The notes below the pieces were generated by a model, which saw only the letters and a program-made list of their open reading frames with translations, searched no databases and was not told the DNA's origin. Below are positions 12,043 to 24,060 of a stretch of 60,000 nt of DNA, one piece after another. The stretch lies in the NCBI GenBank assembly GCA_012295275.1, contig CM022676.1:17121771-17181770 (forward strand), given 5' to 3'. A program made the position numbers and the translations under genes. How positions within the stretch are numbered: position 1 is the first letter of the stretch; each line of letters starts with the position of its first letter. The DNA comes from Chrysomallon squamiferum (lineage: Eukaryota; Mollusca; Gastropoda; Neomphalida; Peltospiridae).

Positions 12043-12071
12043 TTTATTATTATTATAATTATTATTATTAA
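11983..12071. repeat. (ATT)n microsatellite, copy A
   Basis: ATT run inside the intron that splits SRCR4. The counterpart at 47309-47406 is longer. Confidence 0.95.
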
Positions 12072-12216
12072 CGATTCTCTCGAAAAGTATTTCAGGTAAA
12101 CATCATCACTAACTTTCATTGTTAAATAAAATCAAATAAATTAAATCTGTATAAAATATTTTCGTGCACAAACTAAGTAAGAAAGTGATTAAGTAAATAT
12201 GTAAATAAACGAAGCA

Positions 12217-12361
12217 ATTACCGACTAAATCCTATCATGTGACATAAAACAGAAGCGTCTTTCTCATCAAAACTATCATCACAGATTGTTCCCCACGTCC
12301 CGTTTACTTGAATCTCAACTCGACCTTGTGTTGGTTTTCCTCCTCCATTCACTAAACGTAC
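12217..12361 (-). CDS. Copy A SRCR4, first exon
   Basis: Boundaries are approximate to a few bases. The acceptor ATTTCAG is directly followed by TACGTTTAGTG, 6 bases shorter than in C, so two residues before RLVNGGG are missing. The frame continues through [30 protein letters not shown] and HMIGFSR to donor GTAATT. Two SRCR cysteines. Intact. The edge of the near-identical block with copy C lies at the start of this exon. Confidence 0.9.
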
Positions 12362-14454
12362 TGAAATAATAACAACATGAATGATCTAACAAAATAACAA
12401 TGGTATGATTTAAAAAAAAAAACATAAGAACAAAAAAAACAAACATGTATAAACTTACATATGATTTTTCCCCTGTAAAGAAAAATTATGTTAGACATAT
12501 TGGTAATTAAAAGTACAGTTGAGTAAGATAAAGCATGTCGCTCTATCTCTAGTATTGCTATAAATATCGGCAATCAGTGTTTCTAATATTAATGTACTCA
12601 AAGATTGAAATATATACAGATACACCCGTGCACAGACATAGGACTTTTTAACTGTTAAGTAGTTCTCTCCTTGTTTTACAATAGCTGTGGTCAATAGTAT
12701 GAGATAATTCAACATTATTTTGGCATAATAAATGAAATTGTGAAATAAATAATAAGTTCTGCAATACAGGCGTTTTGTGAAAATAGCTCTATTCCAAAAT
12801 TATAATAATAAGTTTAAAGATAGAACATTTAATTCAGAGGCCGCCAGTACAATCCCTTTCAAAAGCTCATGTGAAGAAACTGATTTTGTGATAACAGACC
12901 AAACAACACGTAATGCTGGTGTCAACGATACTGTGGATGAAAAGCAGAACTCTGGTCATTGATCTTTACTTTTTTCTGTAATGTACCATTCGTGCTTAAC
13001 AGAGTTCCACTAGACAATGGTCTGAATATCAGAATGCTGGTTGTCACACAAACATGTATCAGTAACATCAAACGTAAAAGAACGAGCTATTCACAGCATT
13101 ATCAAGCCGAGAAACCAAAATACTGACACATAAAGGCTGGAATAAGTCATTCGAAACTGATGCTTACGTTTCTCCTAAATATACTAAGTCTGCTCGTCTA
13201 AAGGATAAACAATGCAATCGAGTGACACTGACATTACTCACTGCTCTATTTCATCTTGATTATGTTTACTCATTAATACACGAAAATTCGAACACGGCAT
13301 TAAACAGTTGGCCTATATTATGTGACGTATTCCATATCCTGATTTCATCAGGATACTAGAAAGTTACTAATCTTCATTTAGTTTAGAATTTTATGCTACT
13401 GATTCAATTTCGAGAACTTTCAGATTACATACAAACTGAGACAAGAAAGACGCCAATGGATGTTTATAAGCTGTTGTTTAAATTCATATCACTATAAACA
13501 TTTCAATAAGCTAGATACGATAATGTATCTGTGAAGTCATTTATCGAAACTGATACAGAGATGCTAATGCATATTCATGTGTATAAACCTTCAAACAAAG
13601 ACACAACAAAAAAAAAGAAAAAACAGTAAAAGAAAAAATCCGTTGTTTATCGCAGCATAAAACAAGATAATAAAAGTATTTTGTAACCGGTCAGCTAACT
13701 AAAACCCACTGTGCATATTGTCTCATCATTTTCAGATATAACTGTTTCACAGTTAAAAGGGTGCCCACTGAGACACCGAATATGCTAAAACTATAGCGAC
13801 TGTTCGTTCATTCTAAACAGGAACTGACAACAAATACAAATGTTTTATTATATATCGCGGGAAAATAGTTAACAAAAGTAAAGGCAGACATATATTAAAT
13901 ACTTTAAGATGTATGTGCTATTCGTCCATGCTAAACAAATAATTACGACTTATACTTGTGAAATACAGACTGATGCGAACCTTAAATATTTTGTCATATT
14001 TGGAGGGGAAAATTGTGTTTCGTACTTTGCGGTTTCGAATGATTCTAAATATATACAAGCATTGTAAATTAATGTTAATAGTGTTGCAGCTTTTTTTTTT
14101 TCTTATTTTATGCTACAATTGTATAAAGCTCTTTTCGTTTTCTATCTATATCAATGTTCGTGAAATGGTGCTCAAACGATACTGGCGTAACCTGTATAGG
14201 AAATGAATGTGTTTTTTTTTTTGTGTAGGTCAGATACTATCATTCTGTCACTGTTAAATAAGATACAGTGAAGCATACCCGGGTGTTACTTATGCTTGTT
14301 ACCTAACGATGAAGCAGGTGGTATTCGACTTTTAGCGGGCTACTTCGTCTGGTACAGACTGATCCTTTAGTAAATACTATCGACACGTAAAAATAGTCAA
14401 TGGACGTGTTTTCTTAATTAAATAAATAATACCGACATAATAAAAATAATAAAA

Positions 14455-14457
<3 letters not shown>

Positions 14458-14511
<54 letters not shown>

Positions 14512-14540
14512 GTAGTAGTAGTAATAATAATAATAATAAT
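14458..14540. repeat. (AAT)n/(AGT)n microsatellite
   Basis: AAT run with a short AGT interruption, in the intron after SRCR3. The counterpart is at 49979-50033. Confidence 0.95.
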
Positions 14541-14867
14541 TATATTAATAATAAAATGATGTATCACTGTTTAAAGAACTGATAAGGAGCGCTTTCAAAT
14601 CGGACCTATAGAATAACCATTTGTATGCACATATATTAGTAAAACAAAATTTACACAACAATCAAACCCTTCATATTGTCTTATTATGATATGAAAGAGA
14701 ACCTCATCACACATGGATAACACATCAATTAAAATAACAGAAACAACAGTCTGATTAACATAAACCTTCAGATTATTTGTTCAGATCTCCTAGATTGGTC
14801 ACTTATAGTCTGTTCACCAAATGTTTTGTTATATTTAATTTTACTAATTCTATATGTCTCTACTTAC

Positions 14868-15043
14868 AGTGATTCAAACAACTGATTCCCACGTCTTGAT
14901 TATGACTACAGTTGTTCTCACCCCAAGTAGAGTATTAACAATAGTCTACACTGTCTTCATCTCCCTTACAGTCAAGTCCATCAAGCCAAATAGGTCCACT
15001 GCCTTGTCCAAACTGAGATGTTGTATAGAATTTTGCTTCGAAA
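14868..15043 (-). pseudogene. Copy A SRCR3, second exon with in-frame stop
   Basis: Acceptor TTTTCAG and donor GTAAGT are both good, phases 2 and 1. The frame reads FEAKFYTTSQFGQGSGPIWL, then VDYC, then TAA at 14935-14937, then YSTWGENNC and NQDVGISC. Copy C has TCA (Ser) at this codon (50366-50541). One base change explains the stop. Translation of an mRNA including this exon would end in the third SRCR domain and give a truncated, probably secreted or degraded product. Confidence 0.88.
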
Positions 15044-15057
15044 CTGAAAACAATGTT

Positions 15058-15082
15058 AATAATAATAATAATAATAATAGTA

Positions 15083-15132
<50 letters not shown>
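15058..15132. repeat. (AAT)n microsatellite
   Basis: AAT run 15 bases upstream of the acceptor side of the SRCR3 second exon of copy A. In copy C this place has only a short AAT run. Confidence 0.93.
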
Positions 15133-15615
15133 TACAAAATAGAATAATAAGGATTATTGTTCATGTTACTGAGGGACTCCTACTCCTTACATGTAAATAT
15201 ATATATAACGAAGAATCGAAAGCAATAATTTATAATCCGATCATTTTCTATAAATTTTAGACTACACGTTTTAAAAATAATTTAAAAATACTTAGAATTC
15301 ACAATTCACATCTGGTTGAATCTGTATTTTTTCAGCACTAATTTATTAATAGAAAATATAATAATTTTAGGGTTAAAATATTTTCCTACTTTAATCAATG
15401 ATAATTTAATGGTAATAGATGTATTTACAACAAGAAAGTAATGTGTAGTAATATAATTCCCAGTATCAAAAACACACCTAAGAACATATTTATAATAATA
15501 ATAAAAATAACTGTGTACATGTCGCTGTATCGAAACCTGTAACAACATAAAATACATCTTGAAGATTTAACTTACTAGATATAAACAGAAAATATTTAGG
15601 AAAATATTCATTTAC

Positions 15616-15760
15616 CGACTAAAGCCCAGCATGTGACAGATGACAGCAGCATCTCTATCGTCAAATTCATTATCACAGACAGTTCCCCATGTCCCGTTGT
15701 TTTCTACTTCAAGTCTGCCTCGTGTTGCAATTCCTCCTCCATTCACCAGTCGAACAGAAA
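15616..15760 (-). CDS. Copy A SRCR3, first exon
   Basis: Acceptor ACTTCAG, donor GTAAAT, phases 1 and 2. The product has [32 protein letters not shown] and [11 protein letters not shown], a complete SRCR N-terminal half. Intact, but the partner exon at 14868-15043 has a stop codon. Confidence 0.92.
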
Positions 15761-16179
15761 CTGAAGTAAATTCAAGAAACCATCAAAACACAAACTATAT
15801 TTTTTATACAAATATCTTTATACAAATCCACCATCCACTGTTTACAAGAACATTTTTCATTTGAAGAAACGACCAAAACACAAACTATTTTCAAAAGTTC
15901 AATTGTTTTCTTTAACGGTCCGGTTCCAAATTAATGTTCGCTTTATAGATCTACGTAACTAATATTACCAAGCGATATGACTTCAACATCGAGCTACATA
16001 ATTAGCAATACATTTTTACACAGTCAACTTTTACTTGTAATATCCAAAAACTAAATATTTGTTCTTGTAACTATGTGAAAAATTAAAATAAAGACAAATA
16101 CAAAAAAAAGAAAAAAAAGAATAATAATAATAATAACAATAATAACAACAACAATAACAATTCAATGAGAGGATGCAAA

Positions 16180-16181
<2 letters not shown>

Positions 16182-16262
<81 letters not shown>

Positions 16263-16271
16263 GAAAGAGAG
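16182..16271. repeat. (GA)n microsatellite
   Basis: GA run of about 90 bases after SRCR2 of copy A. Counterpart at 51874-51962. Confidence 0.95.
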
Positions 16272-16425
16272 AGCCATGTCATGCAGCGTTATTTTATAAA
16301 TCAAAGAATGTAAAAGGTACAACCGATACTTTTCACACTAAGTGGTTCTTGCATTTCACATTTATTGATAAATATTTTGTTTTTAAAATAGGACAAAAAC
16401 AACAACAACAAAACAAACAACATAC

Positions 16426-16604
16426 ACTGAGGAAAGCAGCTTATTCCCAAATCATGTTTATGACTACAGTTCTTTTTTGTACCCGAGTCATAGAAAGAAC
16501 AGTGATTCATTCCATTTTCATTTTCAACACAGTTAACATCATCAACCCATACTGGTCCTGTTCCTTCTCCAAATTGAGCATTCTTATACATCTTCGCGTT
16601 GAAT
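16426..16604 (-). CDS. Copy A SRCR2, second exon
   Basis: Acceptor ATCCTAG, donor GTATGT, phases 2 and 1. It encodes FNAKMYKNAQFGEGTGPVWV, then NHCSFYDSGTKKNC and HKHDLGISC. Four conserved cysteines are present. The usual tryptophan before the third cysteine (W in the C copy, DWGKKDNC) is serine here, so the core may be altered, but the frame is open. Confidence 0.9.
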
Positions 16605-16781
16605 CTAGGATTTACAAACAAAAAATAAGATGTCTGATCTTGGTTAGTAGAAATACTGACCAACCTGTACTACGCGATTATTCAAATGTTAGTTTATCTC
16701 ATATGGCGCAAATCGAAACGTGCTCATATTTTACAGCTGTTTGTAAATTGAAAAGTTTAACTGAAGGTAAAACATTCTTAC

Positions 16782-16926
16782 TGACTGAATCCTAAAAGTG
16801 TACAGATAAAGCCTGCGTCTTTGTCGTCAAATTTGTCACCACAGACAGTTCCCCATGTATCGTTAAGTTTGATCTCAACTCGACCCTGTGTTGAAATACC
16901 TCCACCATTGACTAGCCTGATAGACA
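16782..16926 (-). CDS. Copy A SRCR2, first exon
   Basis: Acceptor ATTTCAG, donor GTAAGA, phases 1 and 2. The product contains [30 protein letters not shown] and FICTLLGFSQ, a clear SRCR N-terminal half with two cysteines. Intact and very similar to 52473-52617 in copy C. Confidence 0.92.
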
Positions 16927-17112
16927 CTGAAATCATAAAATAATACTATAAAATTCAAAATTACGTTACAGTTTACAAATGATATATTTTTGCTATACCA
17001 TGAAGATTGTGGATTTCTTCAAATTTCATTACAGGCAAACAGCAGTGGTGGTCGTCTGATGGTTGACACTGCAATCTGAAGGAAGGCTGGTGTTTAAAAT
17101 TATCAAACAGTA

Positions 17113-17113
17113 C

Positions 17114-17160
<47 letters not shown>
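17113..17160. repeat. (ATT)n microsatellite
   Basis: ATT run in the intron between SRCR1 and SRCR2. Counterpart at 52806-52859. Confidence 0.95.
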
Positions 17161-17161
<1 letters not shown>

Positions 17162-17614
17162 AAGCTGATTCGTCCTATTTATAAGCAAATCAACAAGAAT
17201 AATCCGCACAATTTCACTAATGAGAATCCTCTGTTATAACCATCGTAATGGTGTGTGTTCAGTGCTGATGCCTTTAATAAGTCTTACATGAATTACAAAT
17301 AATCAAAGAGTCAAACAAGGAAACCAACAAAAAACTAAACTCTCTAATAAATACGAAACTATTGCATCATTAATATATCTCATTTGAATTTAGCTTATTT
17401 TAAACCTGTCTTGTTAGTTAACTATCCAACTCAATCCTGATATTATTTTCTTTGTTTCATTTATTACTAAAGGCAAATAAAGATAGATACACACTTCAGT
17501 AGAATACCATTAAACACACGGATTATAATTTTGATGCCAACACATTAAAATACTTTGTTACTGATACACAATGAAATAAAATAAAATATAATAAAATGTC
17601 ACATGTAAACTGAT

Positions 17615-17784
17615 ATTGACAGCTGATTCCAGCATCCTCTGAGTGATCACAGTTGTGTTTTCCCCAGCCAGGAAATGAACACTTTTCAACACTTTCTTCA
17701 TTTCCATCACATCTCAGATCATCAACCCATATTTGTCCAGTTCCCTCTCCAAAGTGAGCAACACTATATGATGTTGCTTTAAAA
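17615..17784 (-). CDS. Copy A SRCR1, second exon, donor site lost
   Basis: Acceptor TTGAAG, entry phase 2. It encodes the C-terminal SRCR half: [17 protein letters not shown], then [14 protein letters not shown] and SEDAGISC, with four conserved cysteines. The end aligns with the A SRCR4 and C SRCR1 exons, which splice at CAAT or CATT followed by GTCAGT. Here the sequence is CAAT followed by ATCAGT, so the donor GT has become AT at 17614-17613. A cryptic GT 6 bases earlier keeps phase 1 but would remove the last conserved cysteine. Confidence 0.85.
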
Positions 17785-18033
17785 CTTCAAAAGAAATGAA
17801 TAATATGTACAGTTTAATGAATGTTATACAACATTGTTTATTAAACATCTTCAACAGATTTCATTTTAGTCTCCAAATTATGAGAAAAAAGTCATTACTT
17901 TCTAAGTGATTCCAGCAATGTTTAATACAAGAATGCGTTGATACTGAAAAGATAGTTTAAATATCCTAAGTGAATTGCGATTCTTCATCATCACTACAGC
18001 AATTTTTTGTTTGTTTTGTTCGCTCTTCTTCGC

Positions 18034-18079
18034 CTTCTTCTTCTTCTTCTTCTTCTTTTTATTATTATTATTATTGTTG

Positions 18080-18160
<81 letters not shown>
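18034..18160. repeat. (CTT)n and (ATT)n compound microsatellite
   Basis: CTT run followed by a long ATT run inside the intron that splits SRCR1. Counterpart at 53846-53966. Confidence 0.95.
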
Positions 18161-18161
<1 letters not shown>

Positions 18162-18390
18162 CGGTATTGTTATTTTTATTAAATGAGTAAAACAATCAAT
18201 AAAAAGTTCAGGAAAATAAATATTATGAATCATTCTTTGGAAAAGTGTTCAACAGAAGTGCATTTAGTTCTAAGGTTTTCAGAAGAATACTCTTATTTTC
18301 TAAATTGTTTCGAAACAATTTTAATGGACAATGTTTGATACAATAATACCATTAATATAGCCTATATATAATTAACAGCATTATATGCAT

Positions 18391-18391
18391 T

Positions 18392-18426
<35 letters not shown>

Positions 18427-18475
18427 AAACTACTACCACTACTACTGCTAATACTGCAACTACTACAATTACTAT
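18391..18475. repeat. (CTA)n imperfect microsatellite
   Basis: CTA run with substitutions in the SRCR1 intron of copy A, much shorter in C (about 54177). Confidence 0.9.
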
Positions 18476-18667
18476 TATTTCCTACAAATATATTTGAAAT
18501 GTTAAAAATACCATCGAAAGGAATTTTGCGTGTAATGTATTTGAACAACAATTATTTATCTTATGGTTGTGAATAAAGTTGAATCTACTACGTCTGTAAA
18601 ATGACTTATTTATTTTATTTCATTAAATAACAAAAATAAATAAATAAAAATATAATAAACAAATTAC

Positions 18668-18812
18668 CGACTAAATCCTAACATGTGACATAAAACGGAA
18701 GCATCTTTCTCATCAAAATAATCATCACAGATTGTTCCCCACGTCCCCTTTACTTGAATCTCAACTCGACCTTGTGTTGGTATTCCTCTTCCATTCACTA
18801 ACCGTACTAGTA
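18668..18812 (-). CDS. Copy A SRCR1, first exon
   Basis: Acceptor TTATTTCAG, entry phase 1, donor GTAATT, exit phase 2. The product begins [18 protein letters not shown] and goes on through TWGTICDD and [12 protein letters not shown], the standard N-terminal half of an SRCR domain with its first two cysteines. The two-exon structure and six cysteines per domain match group A SRCR domains. Intact. It continues into the exon at 17784. Confidence 0.9.
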
Positions 18813-19050
18813 CTGAAATAATAACAGGTTATATATGATCAGTCAGTTATCACAGCCGAAATTATTCAGAATTAAAACAGTATATACAGAAATATGATAA
18901 TTGTCATTTACAAAGATAGTTGTTAAAGTATAATACAGATACCGTCTTATCTTTGGCGTTGTTGTAGATACCAACATCGAACATTTGTATCATTAACAAG
19001 GATTTTAAGTATAGTTATTTTAATGAAAACAGAATCATAATAATAAAAAA

Positions 19051-19085
<35 letters not shown>

Positions 19086-20172
19086 AAAACTGAAAGGCTT
19101 CAATATGAACTGACACAACCATGGTTAACATATAATTAATGAAATAATAATTTACACCGATGCGTTTATTCCATTTGCCAAAAATATTTAATTTCTTCCC
19201 TTACTGGATTCCTCTTTACGTCCAAGTTCTGTGCTTAAAATGTATATATTTGTTGTTGGTTTTTTTTACTCAGTAATTTAATTTAGCAAATCCAAAGTCA
19301 GAATAGAAAATAGTGATAAAGATATTTTCTTTTCATAAATAACCATCTGCTTTTATTATTGCAATAATTAATTATAATTCAGTTGTCTAATTTTAAGTTT
19401 GGCTTTATTAGTGCTTGCATGAACACAGTATAAATCATTTTAAGTAATAATTAATTTTCTTCTTAAATATTTTTTACTTGAATGTATAGTCAGAACGGAA
19501 AGCAGTGACATGATTTTATATTTGATAGAAATAACAGACTTTTTTATTTTTTTTATTTTATTTTTAAGAATAAATATTATGCATAGCTGACAATTATAAT
19601 GATTAACAGGACCAGACAATTCAGCTTTATAAGTGCATTAATTAAAAGTTATTAATGTGTTTATTATTTAAGTTTAGCTTTATCACTGCTGGAAAGAAAG
19701 CATTTTAACTAAGACATTTTTATTTTATTTTTTTACTCTGAAATATCTCTTAACTGACAAGCGATTTCAATTTAATCAGCAGTAGCTGGAAACAAACAGT
19801 TCAGTTGAAAATTAAACTTTTCAGTGTCTCAGTTGGGCTCAGTTTCAGACTGGAAACGTAAAGAGGTCTTGACTTTAAATAAGTAAATAAATAAAACATT
19901 ATAAATTTTGTATCACTGATGAAAACAGCGCATGACCCGGAAACGTTTTAATCACAAAATATCAACACGGTCATGTATCAGATCACACTGAATATTTAAA
20001 ATTCAAAATGAATTCAAATTGGGAAAACATTTTTTTTTTTTTTTAAATATATATATTAATTTGTAAAAGTCGTTCATGCTTGTATGTATGTGCCTTTATT
20101 TCTATTAATGTTTGTACGTTTCTCTGTATTAAGTATGTGTGTATGTACGTAAGTAAATACGCATGTTTATGC

Positions 20173-20177
<5 letters not shown>

Positions 20178-20203
<26 letters not shown>
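20178..20203. repeat. (GT)n microsatellite
   Basis: GT run of about 26 bases in intron 1 of copy A. Confidence 0.93.
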
Positions 20204-20204
<1 letters not shown>

Positions 20205-21229
20205 ATCTGTAAATATATATATATATGCATGGATGATGAGAGAGGAATCACACCTTTAACCACCTCGGATGTTTTATTAAGGCTCAGTCTGAGGCAACAA
20301 GGTGATTTAACAATGAATATAAACGCTAAATTGACAGCAATTTATATAAATCAATAAGTATATCTATCCACTAGAGAAATAAAAACAACGCAAGTTAATT
20401 TTCAGTTAATTATTTCATTATGATATACAGGTGACTTGATGTGTACACATTATATAATCAGAAAGCATGTTTGACTAATTTTGATTAATGATACGGTTAA
20501 GATCATATGGTGAACCAAGACAAAATAAGAATTTGCAAGGAGGACACAATAAAACATTAAAGTTTTAGGTATAATAAAAGTTACTGACACAGGTTAGCTG
20601 CACATTACAGACTATCAAAATAATAATAGACTATTGCTTACAATGTTCTTTCGTGAAGACAATGGCATTAAAAGAAGTGTGCACGTGCATGTGTGAATAT
20701 GAGTAGTGTCTATATGGATGCCAATAGTTATTATTAATAACAAAAATATATTAAAGTGTTGTTTTCATCTTCAGTTATTATTATCATTTATCGTCGTTGA
20801 ACTCTTTCCGAATAACAACCTTCGGTTTTTTTTTTTTTTTTTTTTTGTTTGCTTGAGAGAATGTGATCGAAGTCAAATTCAGATACAAAGTATAAAGATG
20901 CTGTGCTACTTGTTGCGGGTAAATTAACTTTCTGTTACTGCTTAATTGTTTGATGCTGTTGTATTTTGTCATTTCTAAAATTTTATTTTATTCTGTGGCT
21001 GTGTAATTTAATGTGAACTATCAGAAACCAGTAAGGAAGATACAACTAGAGGACCAGATGTAATAACAAAGAATTCAGCACACACAAAAAAATATATATC
21101 TACCCCCAACAAATCTATAATTTCATAATCTTAGTTCTTAAAAGTATTGCAGCTAGTGCATTTCTGTATTATTTAATCTCGAAAAGTGTGAAAATGGACA
21201 TTGTGTGGTCAGCATGTCAATTTTAGGTG

Positions 21230-21440
21230 CATTTCACTATTACAATCCAAAGAGTACATATTATGTTGTAGGTAACACCTTGACCTTTAATGTTCAATTC
21301 AAGTCATTTCCAGGTCAATCAAAAGGTGAACATGTTCCAAAATGTAGTTGCTACCTGCTAGTGGCTCATTTGGAATCCTTACCAAATTATCTTTCATCAA
21401 AATGTTCCTGCTTATTAGCAAACTACCAATCTAAAAATAG
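21230..21440. repeat. Repeated intron-1 block, module L3
   Basis: Begins near TGTAGGTAACACC and contains AAGTCATTTCCAGGTCAATC. It is homologous to blocks at 23941-24060, 28180-28260 and 57115-57260. It resembles a dispersed repeat. Open frames over it are not convincing genes. Confidence 0.55.
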
Positions 21441-21685
21441 TCGCAGTTATGCTCATTTGCGCGAAAATCTCAAAATTCCAGAGCGAATATTATTGAGCCT
21501 GTTGTACCAGTATCATCCAACATATATACTTTTTTCTGTGAATCTTTTGTCGATGCAGACTTATCCATTTTTCAATTCACGATCCTCATAATTCCATACT
21601 TCACTGATTCACAATTTTAATTATTATTATAACTATCGATTATTTATTTCTTTATAACTATATACACACAAATAATATGATATAC

Positions 21686-21733
21686 CTAAAATGACTGTAG
21701 TAAATAAATCCATACATAAGGAAAGAAAGACAT
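21686..21733 (-). pseudogene. Decayed leader exon, module L3, nearest to copy A SRCR1
   Basis: It starts MSFFPYVWIYLL like the other leaders but is 10 bases shorter than the 58-base form. The frame then ends in TAG at the position of the splice site (TTTTAG followed by GTATAT). The same 10-base deletion is in the 57.5-kb leader, so it predates the A/C duplication. As written it cannot supply a signal peptide in frame with SRCR1. Confidence 0.6.
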
Positions 21734-21808
21734 TTCTTAATCAAAACTGACTACATCAGTCTGTCTCCTTCAGACACAACTACTTTAATTCAGATGCTTA
21801 TTCCTAGC

Positions 21809-21816
21809 CTTATATA
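21809..21816 (-). promoter_or_regulatory. TATA-like box of leader module L3
   Basis: Minus strand TATATAAG followed by GCTAG, 76 bases before the L3 ATG. The box is kept although the leader frame is broken. Confidence 0.35.
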
Positions 21817-23785
21817 CATGACAAGTTGACTGACGCAGTTTATTTCGTAATCGTACGCATCTTTGTTCTTAGTAGTTGGAATGGAACGTATAACACAGAT
21901 GAGGTAAAACAATACTGTTATCAAGAACAGTGAAGAAAACCTTTATTTGTATAGTCTGTCTACCTGTCTTTCTATTCATCTTGATTTATCTATCTATCTA
22001 TATTTATTTATTCCAACTCGTTTATCATGCATTAAAATGTTTTTATCTTCACAACAGTACACAATATGCTGCTTCTTTCATGTCAGCGGAATAAATTTGT
22101 CATGACTCACAGATCATTGTGTAAATGTGTTTTATTTATACTCTATTTCCAGTCTCAACTATAAGGCAAAACGAAACTATTTATTATCATACAAGTTCGC
22201 ACCAAAGCATGCGTCTAAAGTTTTGTGCACAAAATGGTCCTACCAATGTTGCATCAGTTGTGAGATAAATGCACTAAAATACACTCAAATAAATACAAAA
22301 ATAGCATGACCAAGCAAAGCCAGAATTACAGCCTGTAATAACAAAAACGTTGATATTTTCGGCCCATCTGATTTTGGTGGACAGCTGAGAAGTCAATTTT
22401 CTCAGCCTCTTAGGATCCAATAGGTAACATTGTCAATATATATTCAGTTAGTTTCTCGTCCTACGCCGTTCTGAGAAAGGTTCCAAGCTTTACATTGTTG
22501 TGAGAATCATTTTAATACTATGTCCCCAGTGGTTGATCTTGTTAATCAAAAAGAATAAGTGCACGAAAATACAGAATGAAAATAATTTTTATACGCAGTT
22601 AATTGTTAGGTGGCCTAACCTGCCTCATGGCTGAACACGCCCTTTACATATCTCTATTGTAGATTAATGTTCATTACTTTGCAGCTTCGTCTCCTTCTTG
22701 TTTTATGTTTCAGAACTAAGTAAATATAATTTTAAAATGTTTCTTTCGGTTTTCAGATATTTCCGTGTACGTATAATGGTGACTAACGATACTCGCATAA
22801 CCAGTAAAGCAAGTGTGTGTTGCTTGGTTGTTGGGTAGATCAGACAAGATAGTGTGGTACACAAAGTTATACTGGAATGATATTTACGATGATCTGAAAA
22901 ATGCAATGTTAGTGTCTGCGCGAAAGTGTACAACAAATATAGTTTATGTTTACATCAAAATTTGTGAGAAGATAAATAATAGTAACTGCTCAACAACAAC
23001 AACTACTACAACCACAACAACAATAATAATATACCATAGAAAAGGTGAAGAAAAACAATAAAATAGATTATCAGATACATTTAATTATTTCGTTGTTGTT
23101 GGACAGGGCAGAACATCTTTCATCAACATACCAGCAAAATGCATTTCTTATTAAAATTTTGTGAATTACGTTCATAGCAAATTGATATCATGAACAGACA
23201 CAGAGATAAAAGAATGTTTCCGAAAATTAAATAGCGGAGAGTCGTTTTAACATTCCGCTGTGTTTACCGTGAAAGTCGAATACAATTATTTGACACAGGC
23301 ATCTACGTGTAAAACTGTATATACAATCGAAAACTCACAAAATTAGTTGTATATGTTATCTCGGCTGTGAAGTATTAGTATTAATGGCTAGTTTACTGTT
23401 AGTTAATACATGACTTTTTATACAAATGAATGTTTCTTATTTAGGTCAGGCAGCAATAATCCATTGCTGCAACCGCTACAGCTAAATGTTTGATAGTAGT
23501 TAATTACGAACTTCTCTCTCTGCTGGACGTCAACAAACACCATTACAAATCAACTAAGTTACAGTGGGGCAACATATCAGAAACAGTATAAAATACAGAT
23601 AATCAACAAAATGCAAATATTATGCAGGGTATAACAAACAAAAAAAGTAATGATATCAATATTATCCATTAGATTAATAGCACAGTAACAACGGCACAAC
23701 TTGACTCAAACAACTGAAAGCATAATTTAGAGTCCAAATGACTGTGATTATCCATATTATTGTCCCATTATTGTTTATGATGTTT

Positions 23786-23793
23786 TTCTTCTT

Positions 23794-23865
<72 letters not shown>

Positions 23866-23866
23866 T
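23786..23866. repeat. (TTC)n and (ATT)n compound microsatellite
   Basis: TTC run then ATT run between leader modules L3 and L2. Confidence 0.95.
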
Positions 23867-23940
23867 TATTTATTAATTAATTAATTATTTCTGAAATATA
23901 GTTGTAATTGCACAAAATAAAATTAATGCATTTTTATGTT

Positions 23941-24060
23941 GTAGGTAATATCGTGGAATTTTATTTTGATTTGAGGTCATTTCAAGGTCAAGATGAAACA
24001 AAAAGTGAAAATGTTCCTAAATTTAGTTGCATCTTTTAAGGATCCTTATCTAACTTATTT
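23941..24060. repeat. Repeated intron-1 block, module L2
   Basis: Contains GAGGTCATTTCAAGGTCAAG. The motif TCAAGGTCA equals the extended half-site bound by NR5A/ERR-type nuclear receptors; function here is untested. Confidence 0.5.

Larger units (their letters stand above)
6120..12345. repeat. Near-identical block, copy A side
   Basis: This block aligns with 41452 to about 47687 at a nearly constant offset (35324-35338; shifts occur mainly at AAT microsatellites and small indels). Only scattered single-base differences are seen, even in introns, the MITE and intergenic-like stretches. It spans SRCR4 (most of it), Ig1, Ig2, FN3, TM and the first tail exon. On the high side identity falls sharply inside the first exon of SRCR4, where A lacks 6 bases present in C. 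On the low side the partner ends at the N gap. Confidence 0.93.
18813..21685. other. Intron 1 / upstream region of copy A, no exon recognised
   Basis: Homologous to 54590-57530 of copy C over most of its length, with A-specific and C-specific indels. Simple repeats and T-runs only. Confidence 0.5.

Noticed and set aside
18000-18195. Open frames on both strands of poly-Asn, poly-Tyr, poly-Leu or poly-Ile
   Set aside because: Pure translation of CTT/ATT microsatellites in all frames. The same holds for similar frames at 7931-8164, 11871-12119, 28558-28989, 47189-47455 and 51521-51784.
21205-21591. Plus-strand open frame similar to one at 57130-57465
   Set aside because: The similarity follows from A/C duplication of DNA. 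Other copies of the same block (23.97 and 28.2 kb) are full of stops, so this is a repeat and not a gene.
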